Below, one piece after another: positions 36,464 through 48,129 of a DNA stretch of 64,000 nucleotides. The translations under genes and the position numbers were made by a program. Each line of letters starts with the position of its first letter. Within the stretch, counting starts at the first letter, position 1. The stretch is from Nectonema munidae (taxonomy: Eukaryota > Nematomorpha > Nectonematoida > Nectonematidae): contig JAUIRK010000898.1 of assembly GCA_030549495.1 (NCBI GenBank), forward strand, positions 1,240,001 to 1,304,000, written 5' to 3'. Under the pieces are notes generated by a model that made no database searches, had not been told where the DNA came from, and saw only the letters and a list, made by a program, of their open reading frames with translations.

Positions 36464-37300
36464 GTAATAAGCTTTCTTTCAGAAGCCGTGTACATAAAGT
36501 AATAACAGGGTTGGTAAAAGCAATTTTCAACGCACTTACAAGTGATTTTTCTTGATCGCAACTTATTATGATTTTTTGACCAGAAATTTTTTAATTAATA
36601 CTATCTTTCATAGTGCATTCAGTATAAAATACCTCTATGAAAAGATTCGGAAACGCTATGTTTGGTTGGTAAATCAGTTCTCATGTATATAGAATTCTTT
36701 TGACTCCTACTAGGCAAATACCCTTATATTCTACTGTTGCATAATCAACTAAATCATTTTTCACACTTTTGAAAATAGGAAACTCTACGCACATAATTGT
36801 TATCTTTTTTGAATAGTATCTTTTGAGAATACTATAAGCTAACACTTTTTTTCATTTCTTGTATCAATAATTTAACCATTTTTATCCATTGTATAAAACA
36901 ATGTTCTCAGTGAAGTGATACCCCTTTCTTCACAGTAGATTTTTTGTTTCCAGGCTTTATTTTAATTAAAAAACAAACATTTTTTAGACCTTTTGGAGTT
37001 CTAGGGTATACTCACCTTTTGCATACATATAATTAAACTATTCATCTTTCTTTAAAAATCCATTTTTAGGTGTCAAGAAATTTTCTTGAAGGCAATATTT
37101 TCGCAATAGACATATAATGTTCAAAACAGCTATTTTTTCTGGTACTAATATTCGAGTTTCTGTAGATAGATGTAAATGACTTATAAATATTTTCTTTTGA
37201 TGATACATGCGATTTCTTGTTTATTAAAAGTACAGAATGGTTTGGGCTTATATAAGCATTGGTTCAAAAACAGAACAAGAAAAACATTAATTTCTAGTGG
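36464..37300 (-). pseudogene. Possible MULE-like transposase remnant, 5' part
   Basis: On the minus strand, ISCDQEKSLVSALKIAFTNP (about 36510-36570) recalls the 'DGE-A-L..AF...FP' catalytic-region motif of MULE-like transposases. It is preceded by fragments such as LPTKHSVSESFHRGI. It would join the 34031-34715 remnant across the hAT element, which explains why neither side is complete. Many stops; low confidence. Confidence 0.35.
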
Positions 37301-37326
37301 AAGCAGACTTGTATTTAGTGTGTCTA

Positions 37327-37513
37327 GGTAAATTCACCGACCTCAATTCACCCATGTGTTAATTGACCAACTGAAAAAAGATATATTGCTTTTTAAATTC
37401 ATTATTGATTACAAATTCATTTATCACATTTTAATTTTCCTTACAATTAAAACTCAGAATTTAATTATTTTTAAAATTGACACACGGGTGAATTGTCTGT
37501 CGGTTAATTTACC
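37327..37513. mobile_element. Small MITE with ~40-bp inverted repeats
   Basis: The left end GGTAAATTCACCGACCTCAA continues CACCCATGTGTTAATT. The right end, inverted, reads GGTAAATTAACCGACAGACA and continues CACCCGTGTGTCAATT. The arms are about 40 bp in a 187-bp element with an AT-rich loop. Superfamily unknown; no clear target duplication. Open frames across it are not genes. Confidence 0.75.
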
Positions 37514-37689
37514 GGATACGGTATTTACTATTTTACTAATCATATTTTTGTCCGAATTATACGAAGTATAAACTAATCTTTTTTTAAATTTCACAACTGT
37601 AGCTAACACTGAAATTGTATAAATATTAGACCAGCCAAATCGTAAAAAACAATTTTAATGCCTTGTTCAAAGTCACAGACTTTATTTAA

Positions 37690-38800
37690 ACTTACGCAAC
37701 TTGGCTTACGAAAATATTCATTCAAATTTTAACTAAAATTAATTTTTTTATACCAAATCGACCATGCTGATTTAATTTATCGACCCAGTTTTTATTCCTA
37801 TTCGATTTTTCTAAATATTATATCCGTTAAAGTATTTCTAATATGGTTATACACAGTGGCGGTTCTAGATTTTCAAAAGTGAGGGGGCCAAGGCCAAGTT
37901 TTTAAATCGATAATTTTTTTTTATAAATTTTGCAATTTATCAAATACATATGTTTTACTTTGAATTATTCCAATGAATTAAAATCAAATTAAGAGTGCTC
38001 TTGGTCTAAGATTAACCCGTCCAGATAAGAGAGATTGGATGCAAAATCCACTCAAAAAATTAAATTATAAAAAGTTTTGAGTAAATTTTAAATCCAGTGT
38101 GGAGGGGCCAACATGGGATCCAGCCAAAAACTGTGGGGGAGGGGGGCATGCCCCCCCCCTCTTAAAACCGCCACTGGTTATATAACCTTTAATATACTTA
38201 TGCACGATTTACCTATTTTTTTTTAACTTACCTAATAAATTCTTAACAACCTAAATAAACTCATCATACTTGATGGACCAAATGTATATTTAGAAATTCC
38301 TATAGGCCCTTTCCTATATACATGATACACATATACACAAAATAACAGAAAAACAAAAGCGCCGCTTGAGTGTCATTTTTTTTGCAATTAGGTTGTCAGA
38401 AAGTGACAATCAATTTTACGGTTTACGTCTGAAATTTTTCTCCAAGAATATTAATTAAATTTTGAACAAGGTATATTTTTATACCAAATCGACCATGCTG
38501 ATTTCAATTTTCAACTCAGTTTTAGCAATTAGGATTGGAAAATATTTAAAAGTGTCAATCAATTTTTCGGTTTACGCCTAAGAAAGTTTCTCCAAAAACA
38601 TTTATCCATATTTTAAATAAAATAAATCTATCATTCTAATTTTATTTATCGGCTCATTTTTTGAAATCAGAGTATAAAAATGTCAATCACATTTGTGGTT
38701 GACGACTTGTAAAATATTTTTAGACTAAATTAACCATACCGATACCATTTTTTGCCTAAGTTTTGATTATTACTGTGAAAAGATGTGTCAAAGATCTCTT
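37690..38800 (+). repeat. 150-bp repeat block C, interrupted by a hAT MITE
   Basis: Copies of the unit found in the 42153-46183 element recur here: ATACCAAATCGACCATGCTG at 37752 and 38482, and GTGTCAATCAATTTTTCGGT and AATCACATTTGTGGTTGACG variants. The block is diverged, has no recognised termini, and is split by the MITE at 37854-38176. Confidence 0.7.
37854..38176. mobile_element. hAT-type MITE
   Basis: The termini are CAGTGGCGGTTCTAGATTTT and, inverted, CAGTGGCGGTTTTAAGAGGG. The flanks are GTTATACA (37846-37853) and GTTATATA (38177-38184), an 8-bp target duplication with one mismatch. GGGGGGCATGCCCCCCCCCC-type sequence lies near the right end, typical of this class of small hAT elements. 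Non-coding, 323 bp. Confidence 0.88.
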
Positions 38801-39757
38801 AAATCTATTGATTACTATAACTGAAAGAGTTGAATTAATGTAATAGAATACACAAGGTAGGAAAATCAAACATCATCTTTATTTTTAGATATTCGATTTA
38901 TTTAATGTTTTAACTTTTTTTTTATCAAGGTTGTTTAGAATACTTGGCTTAAAGTAGAAGAGAGTAAATATAATTATAACAAAAAAAATTAATTCAATAA
39001 AATTTCACAAAAAAAATTGAAGAGAACACAAATGTTTTATTAATCTTAACTGACGCTTTACGTTTGAAAGTAGTCAATTTTTGAATAGACAATTTTTTAT
39101 CACTCGAAGCCTAAAACACGTTTTTCTTTTTTAGTTTGGTATCTTCATCAATAAAGTTACTTAAGATAAAAGAAATATTGACCTGCACTGACCCTTAAAA
39201 TGTAAAGTATTTTTATATTTTTTAAATAGTCTTTTTTGTAAACTTAAAGTATAGGAAAACTTTTTTAAACTAATGATATTTGAAGGCAAAAAACAACAAA
39301 GTAAAATAACTAAGTTTATTTCGGTTTTTTTTTTGAAACAAAAAAGTTGACTGACCCTACAAATAAACGAATATCAAATAATTTCATGGTCAAGCCGTTG
39401 AAAAATGGACCTTATGACTGAAAAAAATAATTTCAGGTTTTAAAATTGACTTTAAAATGGTGAAAAAAATCTTATTTCATAAAAAATATTTTCTGGCTTG
39501 ATATTTTTCCATTTTACCAGTAGTTTCTTTCATATTTATAATGATCTTTCGATTTTTGATATGTAAACTTGACAATTATATGATTTGAGATATAAACTAG
39601 GGGGAATTTTAGATTTTCCCATCTCCATGATCTCATGAAGCAGCGGTTAAAAAGACAAAAAGTTTTCATTCAAAAACAAATTCTTTATGTTATAAACAAG
39701 CTAAGTAAGTATTATCTTCTTTGAAAAAATTGTTTTAATTAAATGAATACTTTGTGG
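38801..39757. other. Intergenic, no gene seen
   Basis: AT-rich sequence between repeat block C and the 109-bp tandem repeat. No exon that I can support. Confidence 0.4.
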
Positions 39758-40053
39758 CTAATGGTTATAATTTTTATTTAGTGTTTATTTTTTACAATTT
39801 ATTCCTTCCATTTAGGTTTTATCTAAATCAGTATGTTGTAATCATATCTAATCTTAATCAGTATGTCTAATGGTTATAATTTTTATTTAGTGTTTATTTT
39901 ATACAATTTATTCCTTTCATTTAGGTTTTATCTAAATCAGTATGTTGTAATCATATCTAATCTTAATCAGTATGTCTAATGGTTATAATTTTTATTTAGT
40001 GTTTATTTTATACAATTTATTCCTTCCATTTAGGTTTTATCTAAATCAGTATG
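39758..40053. repeat. 109-bp tandem repeat, about 2.7 copies
   Basis: The phrase CTAATGGTTATAATTTTTAT starts at 39758, 39867 and 39976, a period of 109 bp. The copies are almost identical (a TTTTTTAC/TTTATAC variant and a CCTTCC/CCTTTC variant). It lies about 500 bp upstream of the METTL16 start codon. Confidence 0.92.
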
Positions 40054-40550
40054 TTTTTGCAAATTATAAATCTTTAAGATTTCACAACTAAAGCCCTAAA
40101 CTTTTAAAAACAAATTTCAAAAATTTTAAGAAGAAAGAAAATACTCTTTTAGTAAAATAATTAAGAAAAATGGACTTTTATTAACCTAAAAAGCTTGCAA
40201 AAGTATCCTAAACTAAAACCTATTAGAAATAAAATCAACCTATAGTGACTTTTTGGTAATAAATCATAACCGTATTAAGATTAGTTTAAAACATCGTTCT
40301 TAAGCAGGGTTGTGGGTAGGAGGTTGTATTCGTATATGAGTTAGAGTCGGTATCTATTAAAATTTAGCAGTCGCATTTTGTTAATTTTTTGTAAGTTATT
40401 TTAAAACTCATTTTTAGGACATTTTTCAAATGCAAACGAAAATAGACTTCTACTCACCCCGTTTATATCGAATGCGAATTTCCTCTTATTTTATGTCTAT
40501 TTTAGAAAGTCTATAGAACAGTTCACAGGACGTATATTTTGTTTACAAAA
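40054..40550 (+). other. Presumed METTL16 5' flank
   Basis: AT-rich upstream sequence of the METTL16 start codon. No promoter motif stands out. Confidence 0.4.
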
Positions 40551-42044
40551 ATGAAACAAAGTGAGGATAAATTCACTAAATTTATGAATAGTAGAAATGG
40601 ATACAAGTATGCCAAACCCAACTTCAAGAGAATTTACACCGAAGAAAGCAATCATGAGATATGCAAGCACCTTAGCTTGGATTTGAGGCGTGATACTGTT
40701 CGCTTTAATTTTAGAAATCAAGAGTCTTTACTCGCCCTTGCTAACTATTGCCTAGAGAGATATTCTTTGAAAATCAATGTACCCGTGAATTCCCTTATTC
40801 CAGCGATTCCACAAAAAGTAAATTATATTCTGTGGATAGAAGAGCTCCTTTTCTGCTCAAATCCCCTCTTTCTTTTGCCTCAAAGAAAAATTATAGGCTT
40901 AGACATTGGCACAGGAAGTTCTTGCATATATCCCTTGTTAGGCGCCCGTAAAAATGGCTGGACGTTTTATGCTACTGAAAATAATGATAAATCATTCAAG
41001 AGTGCAGAAGAAAATGTTATTAACAATGGCCTTGCTGCAAAAATTAGTGTGATAAATACGGAAAAGCATGATAAAATATTTCCGCTATCAATAGAAGAAT
41101 GTCATTTTACCATGTGCAATCCTCCATTTTTTACAGACTTGGGCGATAAGCTTGGATATGGTGATAGGAACGCGAGAAGACCAAAGAATAAGCTTTCTAA
41201 TTTTTTATGTGAATCCTATGAATGCATTTACGACAAAGGTGGTGAGGTGGGCTTTGTTCTAAAGATGATCCAAGAAAGTCAATTTATAGGAAATTGTAGC
41301 ATAATTTTTACATCAATGCTCGGGAAAGAATCCAGTCTCGAAATAATTTTGAAAGAGTTGAAAAATTTAACCACCAATTATACATGGAGTGAATTGTGTC
41401 AAGGGAAAACGATACGCTGGGTGATTGCATGGACTAACAGATCATCGCCACTCTGTGTAAGTAAATTTACAAATATCTTTCTTATTTAAGCACATTTTTT
41501 TCTTTAGCTTCCGCCTCATATCTCAGTTTTGAAGAAGTCATTCTCTTTAGAGTTTACTTTACAAGGAGGATTAAGTGGTGTCGAACGTTTCAGACACATC
41601 ACCGCCGTTAACCTGCTCTTATCCTACATCTTGCACATTGAAATGGAAACGATAGAAATGTCTCGCTTAAGATTGCTCATTTGTCAACGCTTTCACGGGT
41701 CATCATTGTGCCTTTCCACTCATCTTCCAAATATCTCGCGTAGAGATAAAAGCGATAGTTTGGATAAAGTTCTTGCGATTTTAGGCCAAGAAAGGACGCA
41801 AAGATTGTCTTTCATTGTTTCTGAGCTGGTCAAAATAAAAGATTGTGATGATATAGAACAAGGGACTCAAAAGTGTGAAAACTTTTTCTTAAACGCATCA
41901 TCCTTTTTAGTCACAAATAAACTTATTATTAGTTTTGTCAACCAAATCATTTACTTCAGATTTGAATGTTTAGAATCTACCAGTCCAATATTTATGCATA
42001 AGCTCTTTCTTATATATAAGCACGTGTTCAATAATTTTTTTTAA
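40551..42044 (+). CDS. METTL16: U6 snRNA / MAT2A N6-adenosine methyltransferase
   Basis: METTL16 methylates the ACAGAGA adenosine of U6 snRNA and hairpins of MAT2A mRNA, using SAM. Exon 1 (40551-41456) and exon 2 (41508-42044) are separated by a 51-bp GTAAGT...TTTAG intron at phase 0, giving 480 residues. The first ATG is 40551. Visible features: MNSRNGYKYAKPNFKRIY, NYILWIEELL, the SAM loop DIGTGSSCIYPLLG (from residue 118), CNPPFF with catalytic NPPF at 190-193, the NARRP motif (human NPRRP), SMLGKESSL, and CQGKTIRWVIAW (283-294). Exon 2 encodes the vertebrate-conserved-region counterpart, much diverged; only FFLNAS and the final NQIIYFRFE resemble the human end. An in-frame TTG upstream at 40539 is not a plausible start. 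Family assignment is firm. Confidence 0.93.
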
Positions 42045-42559
42045 TATGACAAATAAAATGATATAATAGTCATACCTGTCAATTAAAGGCAACATTTTTT
42101 GTTACAGAAATTAATCAGATCAATATATTTTATAATTGTTTTCCATTTTTAACCCTATTAGTGCTGGGGGCGTAAAACGCCCCCCCCCCCCCACTTCACT
42201 AAAAAATTAATTGTAGAAAATTGGCTGAATCATATCCCTTCAAATTTTGTGACTTTTCCTAAAATCGCTAGCTGCATCTTTTGAAACCATTTTCATGGTA
42301 GTTGAATGACCCCTTCATGTCCAAAACTGTCAATCAAAATCAAAGATTAAAATTTTTCAGCAAAATTTTGACATTATCTGTACTTATAACCTTATAACTT
42401 AGGATCTATATTATATAATACCCTGAAAATTTATAATTATATACAGTTTGGAACGCAAAACACTTTATATATTTAATTTTTTCAATAATCATGGCTACTT
42501 TTTAGAAAATGTCAATCAAAATTTTGATTGATCAAAAATATATCTAATAAAATATACCT

Positions 42560-43900
42560 TCAAATTTTACATAAAATATATGTTTTTATACTAAATCGGT
42601 CATGCTGTTTTCATTTCTGGACTCATTTTTTACATTTAGGATTTAAAAATACCTATAAGTGTTAATCAAATTTGCGGTTTACTTCTAAAAATTATCTCCA
42701 AAAACATTCATTCAAATTTTACAATGAAATATATGTGTTATACTAAATCGGCCATGCTGGTTTCATTTCTGGACTAATTTTTTACATTTAGGATATGGAA
42801 ATACCTATAAGTGTTAATCAAATTTGCGGTTTACTTCTAAAAATTGTCTCCAAAAACATTCATTTAAATTTTACAATGAAATATATGTTTTATACCAAAT
42901 CAACCATGCTGCTTTTATTTCTGAACTCATTTTTCACATTTAGAGGTTTTAAAATATCAGTCAAAATTTGCGGTTTACTTCTAAAAGCTATCCAAAAATA
43001 TTCTCTCAATTTTACATGAAATATATGTTTTTATACCAAATCGATCATGCTGTTTTCATTTTTGAAATTTTTTACGTTTAGGATTTGAAAATACCTATAA
43101 GTATTAATCAAATTTGCGGTTTACTTCTGAAAATTGTCTTCAAAAATATTCTCTTGAAATATATGTTTTTATACCCAATCAATCATGTTTTCATTTCTAA
43201 ACTCATTTTTTACATTTAGGATGCGAAAATACCTATAAGTGTTAATCAAATTTGCGGTTTACTTCTAAAAATTGTCTCCAAAAACATTCATTCAAATTTT
43301 ACAATTAAATATTTGCTTTTATAACAAATCAACCATGCTAGTTTCATTTATGGACTCAATTTTGCAGTTTGAATTTGAAAATACATATAAGTATCAATTA
43401 AATTTGCGTTTAGTTCTAAAATTTGTTTTTATAGCAAATAGATCATGATGATTTCATTTCTGAACACAGTTTTCGCATTTAGAGGTTTTACTGCGTGTGT
43501 CAATCAAATTTGCGGTTTATGTTTGAAAACTATATCCCAAAATATTCTCTCTAATTTTACATGAAATATATATTTTTATACCAATTCGACCATGATAATT
43601 TTTATTTCTGAAATCATTTTTTGCATTTAGAGGTTTTAAATGTCTGAAAGTGTCAATCAAATGTTCGATTTACGTGTAGTGTCTACAGAAATATTTTTGA
43701 AATTTAAATAAAATATCTGTTTTTATGTCAAAGGGAAAATGCTAGTTTAATTTTTGGACTCAGGTTTGGCATTTATGGTTTTAAAATATCTGAAAGCTTG
43801 AATCAGATTTGCGGTTTACTTCTAGATACTGTCTTCAAAAATATTTTCAAAAAAATAAAATATGTTTTATACCAAATTGACTATGCTTATTTTATTTCTG
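42560..43900 (+). repeat. Array 1 of ~150-bp units in element A
   Basis: About nine units, each with ACCAAATCGACCATGCTG, then TTTCATTTCTGGACTCATTT, AAAATACCTATAAGTGT and TCAATCAAATTTGCGGTTTA. Starts at 42591, 42743, 42894, 43036 and 43173 give periods of 137-152 bp. Units diverge towards the interior. Short open frames here are array artefacts. Confidence 0.92.
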
Positions 43901-45179
43901 TGCGGATTTTGGATAATACTGTTAAAAAATATCTCGAAGTGACGTATTATAAAATCTTTTGAAAATTTGTATGAGAGAAGGAACCAAGTTGAAAATTAAT
44001 TGAAAAGAGAACATGTGATCAAAACAAATAATTAAAAAATATGTATCTTGACTAAATGGAAGATCTACCATGTTCTAATGAACTAGGAAGTGGTTTAATT
44101 ATATAATATTAGATGCTTCAAAAAAGATTTTGACTGTGAAAAAGAAATTTCTCTTTTACAAATGAAAAATATTTAAATCTATAGCTTATCATCTAGGATT
44201 ACAGTTAACATTTAGCTAAGATGGGTGGAAATCTGAAAATTTAGAATAGGTCAGATTTATCAAAAAGGCACAGATTCCAATATGTGAGAATTTAGTCACT
44301 ATCAAGATATTTTTAATTTAAATTGAATTTGTCCATCTTTTTCCTTTTGCGTCAAAGAAATAATTTTTTAGATGAAGAACGTGGACAACTTTATATAATT
44401 GAACAATCAACATCACGATTGATTCATCAGAAAAAAACCTTTGAAATGAGATTGGTTGACAAATATTCAGGCCTGATAATAAAATACACGATACTGATAA
44501 AAAAGTTTAAGATCATCAAGAAGATTCTTTAATCAGAATGCTTTGAGAGAGGAAAAAAGTAATTTTATCCCTATAAAAAAATTTTCGAACACACATTGAA
44601 GAATATAAATTTCTAATGAAAAAAGAGCTACCAAGAAAGGATCATCATAGAATGAATACCAAAATTACATACTGTAAATTATAATATGACGTAGAGACTA
44701 CGAGCCTATAACGAATTTGTAGCCAAAAAGATGGAGGTCCTATCGAGTTACATAAGTTACTGAAGAATGAAATATTTTGAGTGAATTAAACACCTAAAGT
44801 TGGTTTATTAAATAAATTAAGAAAATAATTACCAGAGAAATACTGCAAGTAGAAGTTATTTTTATGTTTATATATTTGACATTGATTTACAGGTTTAATC
44901 GATTTTTTGACAGGTTTTATTGATTTCATAAAAAAAAAAATGAACATCACCATTAAATTCTGCATACTTGAAATGTATAAAAAACTTTATAAGAATAAAA
45001 ATTTTAATTTTGACATGGGCTGTCATATTTAAATTATTTTGACAGATTTGACTAATATTTATAAAAAAAGGAATATAACCAGTAAACACAGCCTACTTGA
45101 AAATGGGTATATGTGTGTAAAATGCCATACACGGTAAACTTTATCATCTCCCTATACTTTTATTTAACGTGATTGTCTA

Positions 45180-46050
45180 ATTCAAAAAACCGTGCCTGAT
45201 CCTTTATTTTTGAGATAAATCAATTTTTTGACAGTTTTGATTGATTTTTATTAAAAAAAAATGAATATCACCACTGAATTACGCATGCTTTTATGGGTAT
45301 ATGTGTGTAAAAAAACTTTATATTATTACTTAGATAAAAAGTTTCTTTTTAAGATGAGCTGTCATATATAAATCAATGCTTTGATAACTTTAATTGATTT
45401 TTATAAAAAAAATGAATATCACCGCTGAATTCAGCATTCTTGAAAATGGGTGTATATGTGTAAAAAACATTATATAATTATTTAGATAAAAAGTTTCTTT
45501 TTTGAGATGAGATGTCATATGTTAATAACTTTTTTGACAGGTTTGAATGATTTTCATAAAAAATGAATATCACCACTGAATTCAGCATATTTGAAAATGG
45601 GTATACATGTGTAAAAAACTTTATATACTTATTTAGATAAAAAGTTCCTTTTTGAGATAAGCTGTCACATTTAGATCAATTTTTTGACAGGTTTGATTGA
45701 TTTTCATAAAAAAATGAATATCACCACTGAATTCAGCATATTTGAAAATGGGTATACATGTGTAAAAAACTTTATATACTTATTTAGATAAAAAGTTTCT
45801 TTTTGAGATGAGCTGTCACATTTAGATCAATTTTTTGACAGGTTTGATTGATTTTCATAAAAAATGAATATCACCACTGAATTCAGCATATTTAAAAATG
45901 GGTATACATGCGCAAAAAACTTTATATAATTATTTAAATAAAAAGTTCCTTTTTGAGATGAGCTGTCAAATATAAACCAATTTTTTGACAGGTTTGATTG
46001 ATTTTGATAAAAAAAAATGAACATCACCACGGAATTCAGTATAGTTGAAA
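45180..46050 (+). repeat. Array 2 of 150-bp units in element A
   Basis: About six units with TTTTTTGACAGGTTTGATTG, ATGAATATCACCACTGAATT, GAAAATGGGTATACATGTGT and GATAAAAAGTTTCTTTTTGA. GACAGG occurs at 45536, 45686, 45837 and 45987, a period of 150-151 bp. This array is more homogeneous than array 1, so it expanded or homogenised more recently. Confidence 0.92.
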
Positions 46051-46187
46051 TATATATCTAACATTAAAAATATTTATAAAAACTTATTAATATCTGGGAA
46101 AAATAAGGGGGGGGGGCTCTTTACGCCCCCCCCCCCCCCTCCCCAGCACTTGAGCAGACAAATTTTGCCCAGCACTAATAGGGTTAA

Positions 46188-46687
46188 AGCTGGGTCTAGG
46201 AGATGGCCTGTGCATGTTTATGTAATATGTTCGATATAGCTGCAATTAATGCTTGGGGGATATATAAAGACGTTCTTAATTCAAAAATAACAAGGAAAAA
46301 ATACATACAAGGCTCAAACTTACCAACAGCAACAGAACTTACAAAAAATATGATAAAAGAAAGTGATGAAGAAATAGAAGAAGACAGAGAAGAAACAAAA
46401 GAAGAAAGAAAGCAATGTCAAATAAAATTATGTAAAAATAATAAATGTATTAGATGCAAAAAATATGTTTGTGGCAAGTGTACTGGAAGTGTGATTAAAA
46501 GAAATATATGTAAAAAGTGTCAAAAATAAACTTTTAAATTGTTAAAAATTTGTTATAATTATAAAATATTTTCTAAAATTATCATATATGTATTTTGATT
46601 CAGGAAAAAACTTGGCAATATTCAAGCAGTCAAAAAGACTGCTTGGTCCTTCTAGATGGGAAAAAATTTTGGTCTTTCTAGTGTTAA
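46188..46687 (+). pseudogene. piggyBac transposase C-terminus and 3' end
   Basis: Immediately after the TTAA that ends element A, the sequence encodes a piggyBac transposase tail: AGSRRWPVH, then in a shifted frame CNMFDIAAINAWGIYKDVL, an acidic linker, and the cysteine-rich zinc domain CIRCKKYVCGKCTGSVIKRN ending CKKCQK at 46526. Downstream, the direct repeat TTGGTCCTTCTAG / TTGGTCTTTCTAG is followed by GTG and TTAA at 46684-46687, a plausible 3' terminus of the element. Everything upstream of the tail is missing: the sequence left of element A is not piggyBac coding. The remnant is dead. Confidence 0.82.
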
Positions 46688-47040
46688 AATGTTTTGTCAC
46701 TTCTCAAAGATGAACAACTAACTGCTGTACAAGACAGGAGTGAACGACATGTTATACCCCCATAACTTCTGTATAGGTACTAACTTCTGTAGCTCTGCGC
46801 GACATCAAGATGTGGACTTTACAGTATAAAATTTTGCCAAACTAATTTTTTGATGAAAAGGAATGTAACGAGAGGTTGCTCATAAAAATCCAACAAGTTT
46901 CATTTTTTTTTAACACCCTAGTATATACATTCCAGAAAAACATGCAAAAAAAAATTTCAAGCTTGTTTATATAATGTCTATTCAGCATATTTCAAAAATA
47001 GATACGCTTGGCAATAAAAAAAAGCCTCAAACAGTTATAG
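46688..47040. other. Spacer between two piggyBac remnants
   Basis: No gene seen. The sequence runs directly into the second piggyBac fragment and may include its degraded upstream coding region. Confidence 0.4.
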
Positions 47041-47500
47041 AATAAAATTCTTATAAAGGTGGCGTTGATACTTTTAATAGAATGGCTCGTAACCTGCTAC
47101 AGAGCATCGAGAAGATGGCCTATGGTTATTTTTACAAATTTTCTAGATATTGTAGCTAGTAATTGTTGGTACATAGTCAAAACCAATATGTCCAATTTGT
47201 ACCCGAGCACATTCAGCGGTGGTAGGAAGTATCTTATTAGAAATTTTGCCCTAAGTCTAACTGAAAAGTCAATGAGAATTAGGTGTGAGAATGCATCTAC
47301 TCGTTTGGTTACCAAAATCTCCTTTCTTTTTATGGGTTTACTAGAACAATTGAAACTGCTCCAACAAGCCGTCGAGGATACTGTTTTGTTTCTAGTTGTC
47401 ATTCTAGAAAAAGGGGAACACGAAAGTGTCAAAAATGTCTGAAATCTATCTGTAAAAATCCCACTATAGTCATTTGTCCTGAATGTAAGAATGCCTAAAT
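47041..47500 (+). pseudogene. piggyBac transposase fragment, second copy
   Basis: KGGVDTFNRMARNLLQSIEK at about 47056 matches the conserved piggyBac KGGVDTLDQM block. It is followed by KMAYGYFYKFSRYC in place of NRWP-type sequence. After a frame change the C-terminal cysteine-rich domain appears: SRRGYCFVSSCHSRKRGTRK, then CQKCLKSICK and CPECKNA with a stop at 47500. The catalytic core N-terminal to KGGVD is absent and the frame is broken. It is a different subfamily from the tail at 46188. Confidence 0.8.
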
Positions 47501-48129
47501 TCTCTGATCGTTACTCATTGATTATTTCTTATTCTAACTTTTCTTTCATCCTTTATTTTAATATAGTTAAACGCAGGATCGCGAGAGAAGATTGTTCAAC
47601 TATGGAAAAGCTTATTTCAACCATTATCAAAACCTGGTACTATGACAAAAACTGGTGAAAATGTGTTCGACACTGGTAAAATCAATGCCAAAGCGTGTGA
47701 GAATGGTCATACAGGCCGAAGGTGGACATATTTCTTATTAAATATGAATGATATAATAAACTCTGTACACTTGTTTGTTTTTTTATTTTTCCCACCACTG
47801 TCCCAATTAATTTGCGTGATCAACTGTTCTCCTATGTTGTGCGGTTCAAATATTTTTTGAGGCTTTTTAAAGCACATTCCTGTTATTAAACCTGGATTTG
47901 TGCAATCGTTGCGCTTGAGGTTTAAAATTTAGCGAACTCTAGTGCTTCACTTACAGTAAAGGAGCTTGAAGATAGTGATGCAATCAGAATTGCAAACAAG
48001 GTAATTTGACTTCATAGAATCAGTGCAGTTGCGGTGGGATTGAGAGCTTACAGTGCAAGTATAATGTCGGGTAATAATGGTGGTGTGTTCATTGGACAAA
48101 AATTCTTTTATAATAAATTTTGAAAATTA
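47501..48129. other. Intergenic, no gene seen
   Basis: Somewhat less AT-rich than its surroundings. The open frame at 47642-47860 is not recognisable. No exon that I can support. Confidence 0.4.

Larger units (their letters stand above)
42153..46183 (+). mobile_element. TTAA-flanked long-repeat element, best copy (A)
   Basis: A 4031-bp element with ends CCCTATTAGTGCTGGG and, inverted, CCCTATTAGTGCTGGGCAAA, each flanked by TTAA (42149-42152 and 46184-46187), as in piggyBac elements. Next to each end is a G/C hairpin: GGGGGCGTAAAACGCCCCCC at the left and a GGGG...CTCTTTACGCCCC form at the right. Inside are two arrays of ~150-bp units, about 42560-43900 and 45180-46050, separated by ~1.3 kb of unique sequence. 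No intact transposase frame is visible, so it is non-autonomous or encodes something I do not recognise. The right flank is piggyBac transposase coding sequence; the left flank is the METTL16 3' region. Confidence 0.8.

Noticed and set aside
42560-46050. Regular repeats at first suggestive of a CRISPR array
   Set aside because: Units are ~150 bp, diverged, without constant-repeat/variable-spacer alternation, and the genome is eukaryotic.
46045-46239. Open frame crossing from element A into the piggyBac tail
   Set aside because: It runs through the poly-C hairpin and across an insertion boundary. It is a chance fusion of element end and transposase codons.
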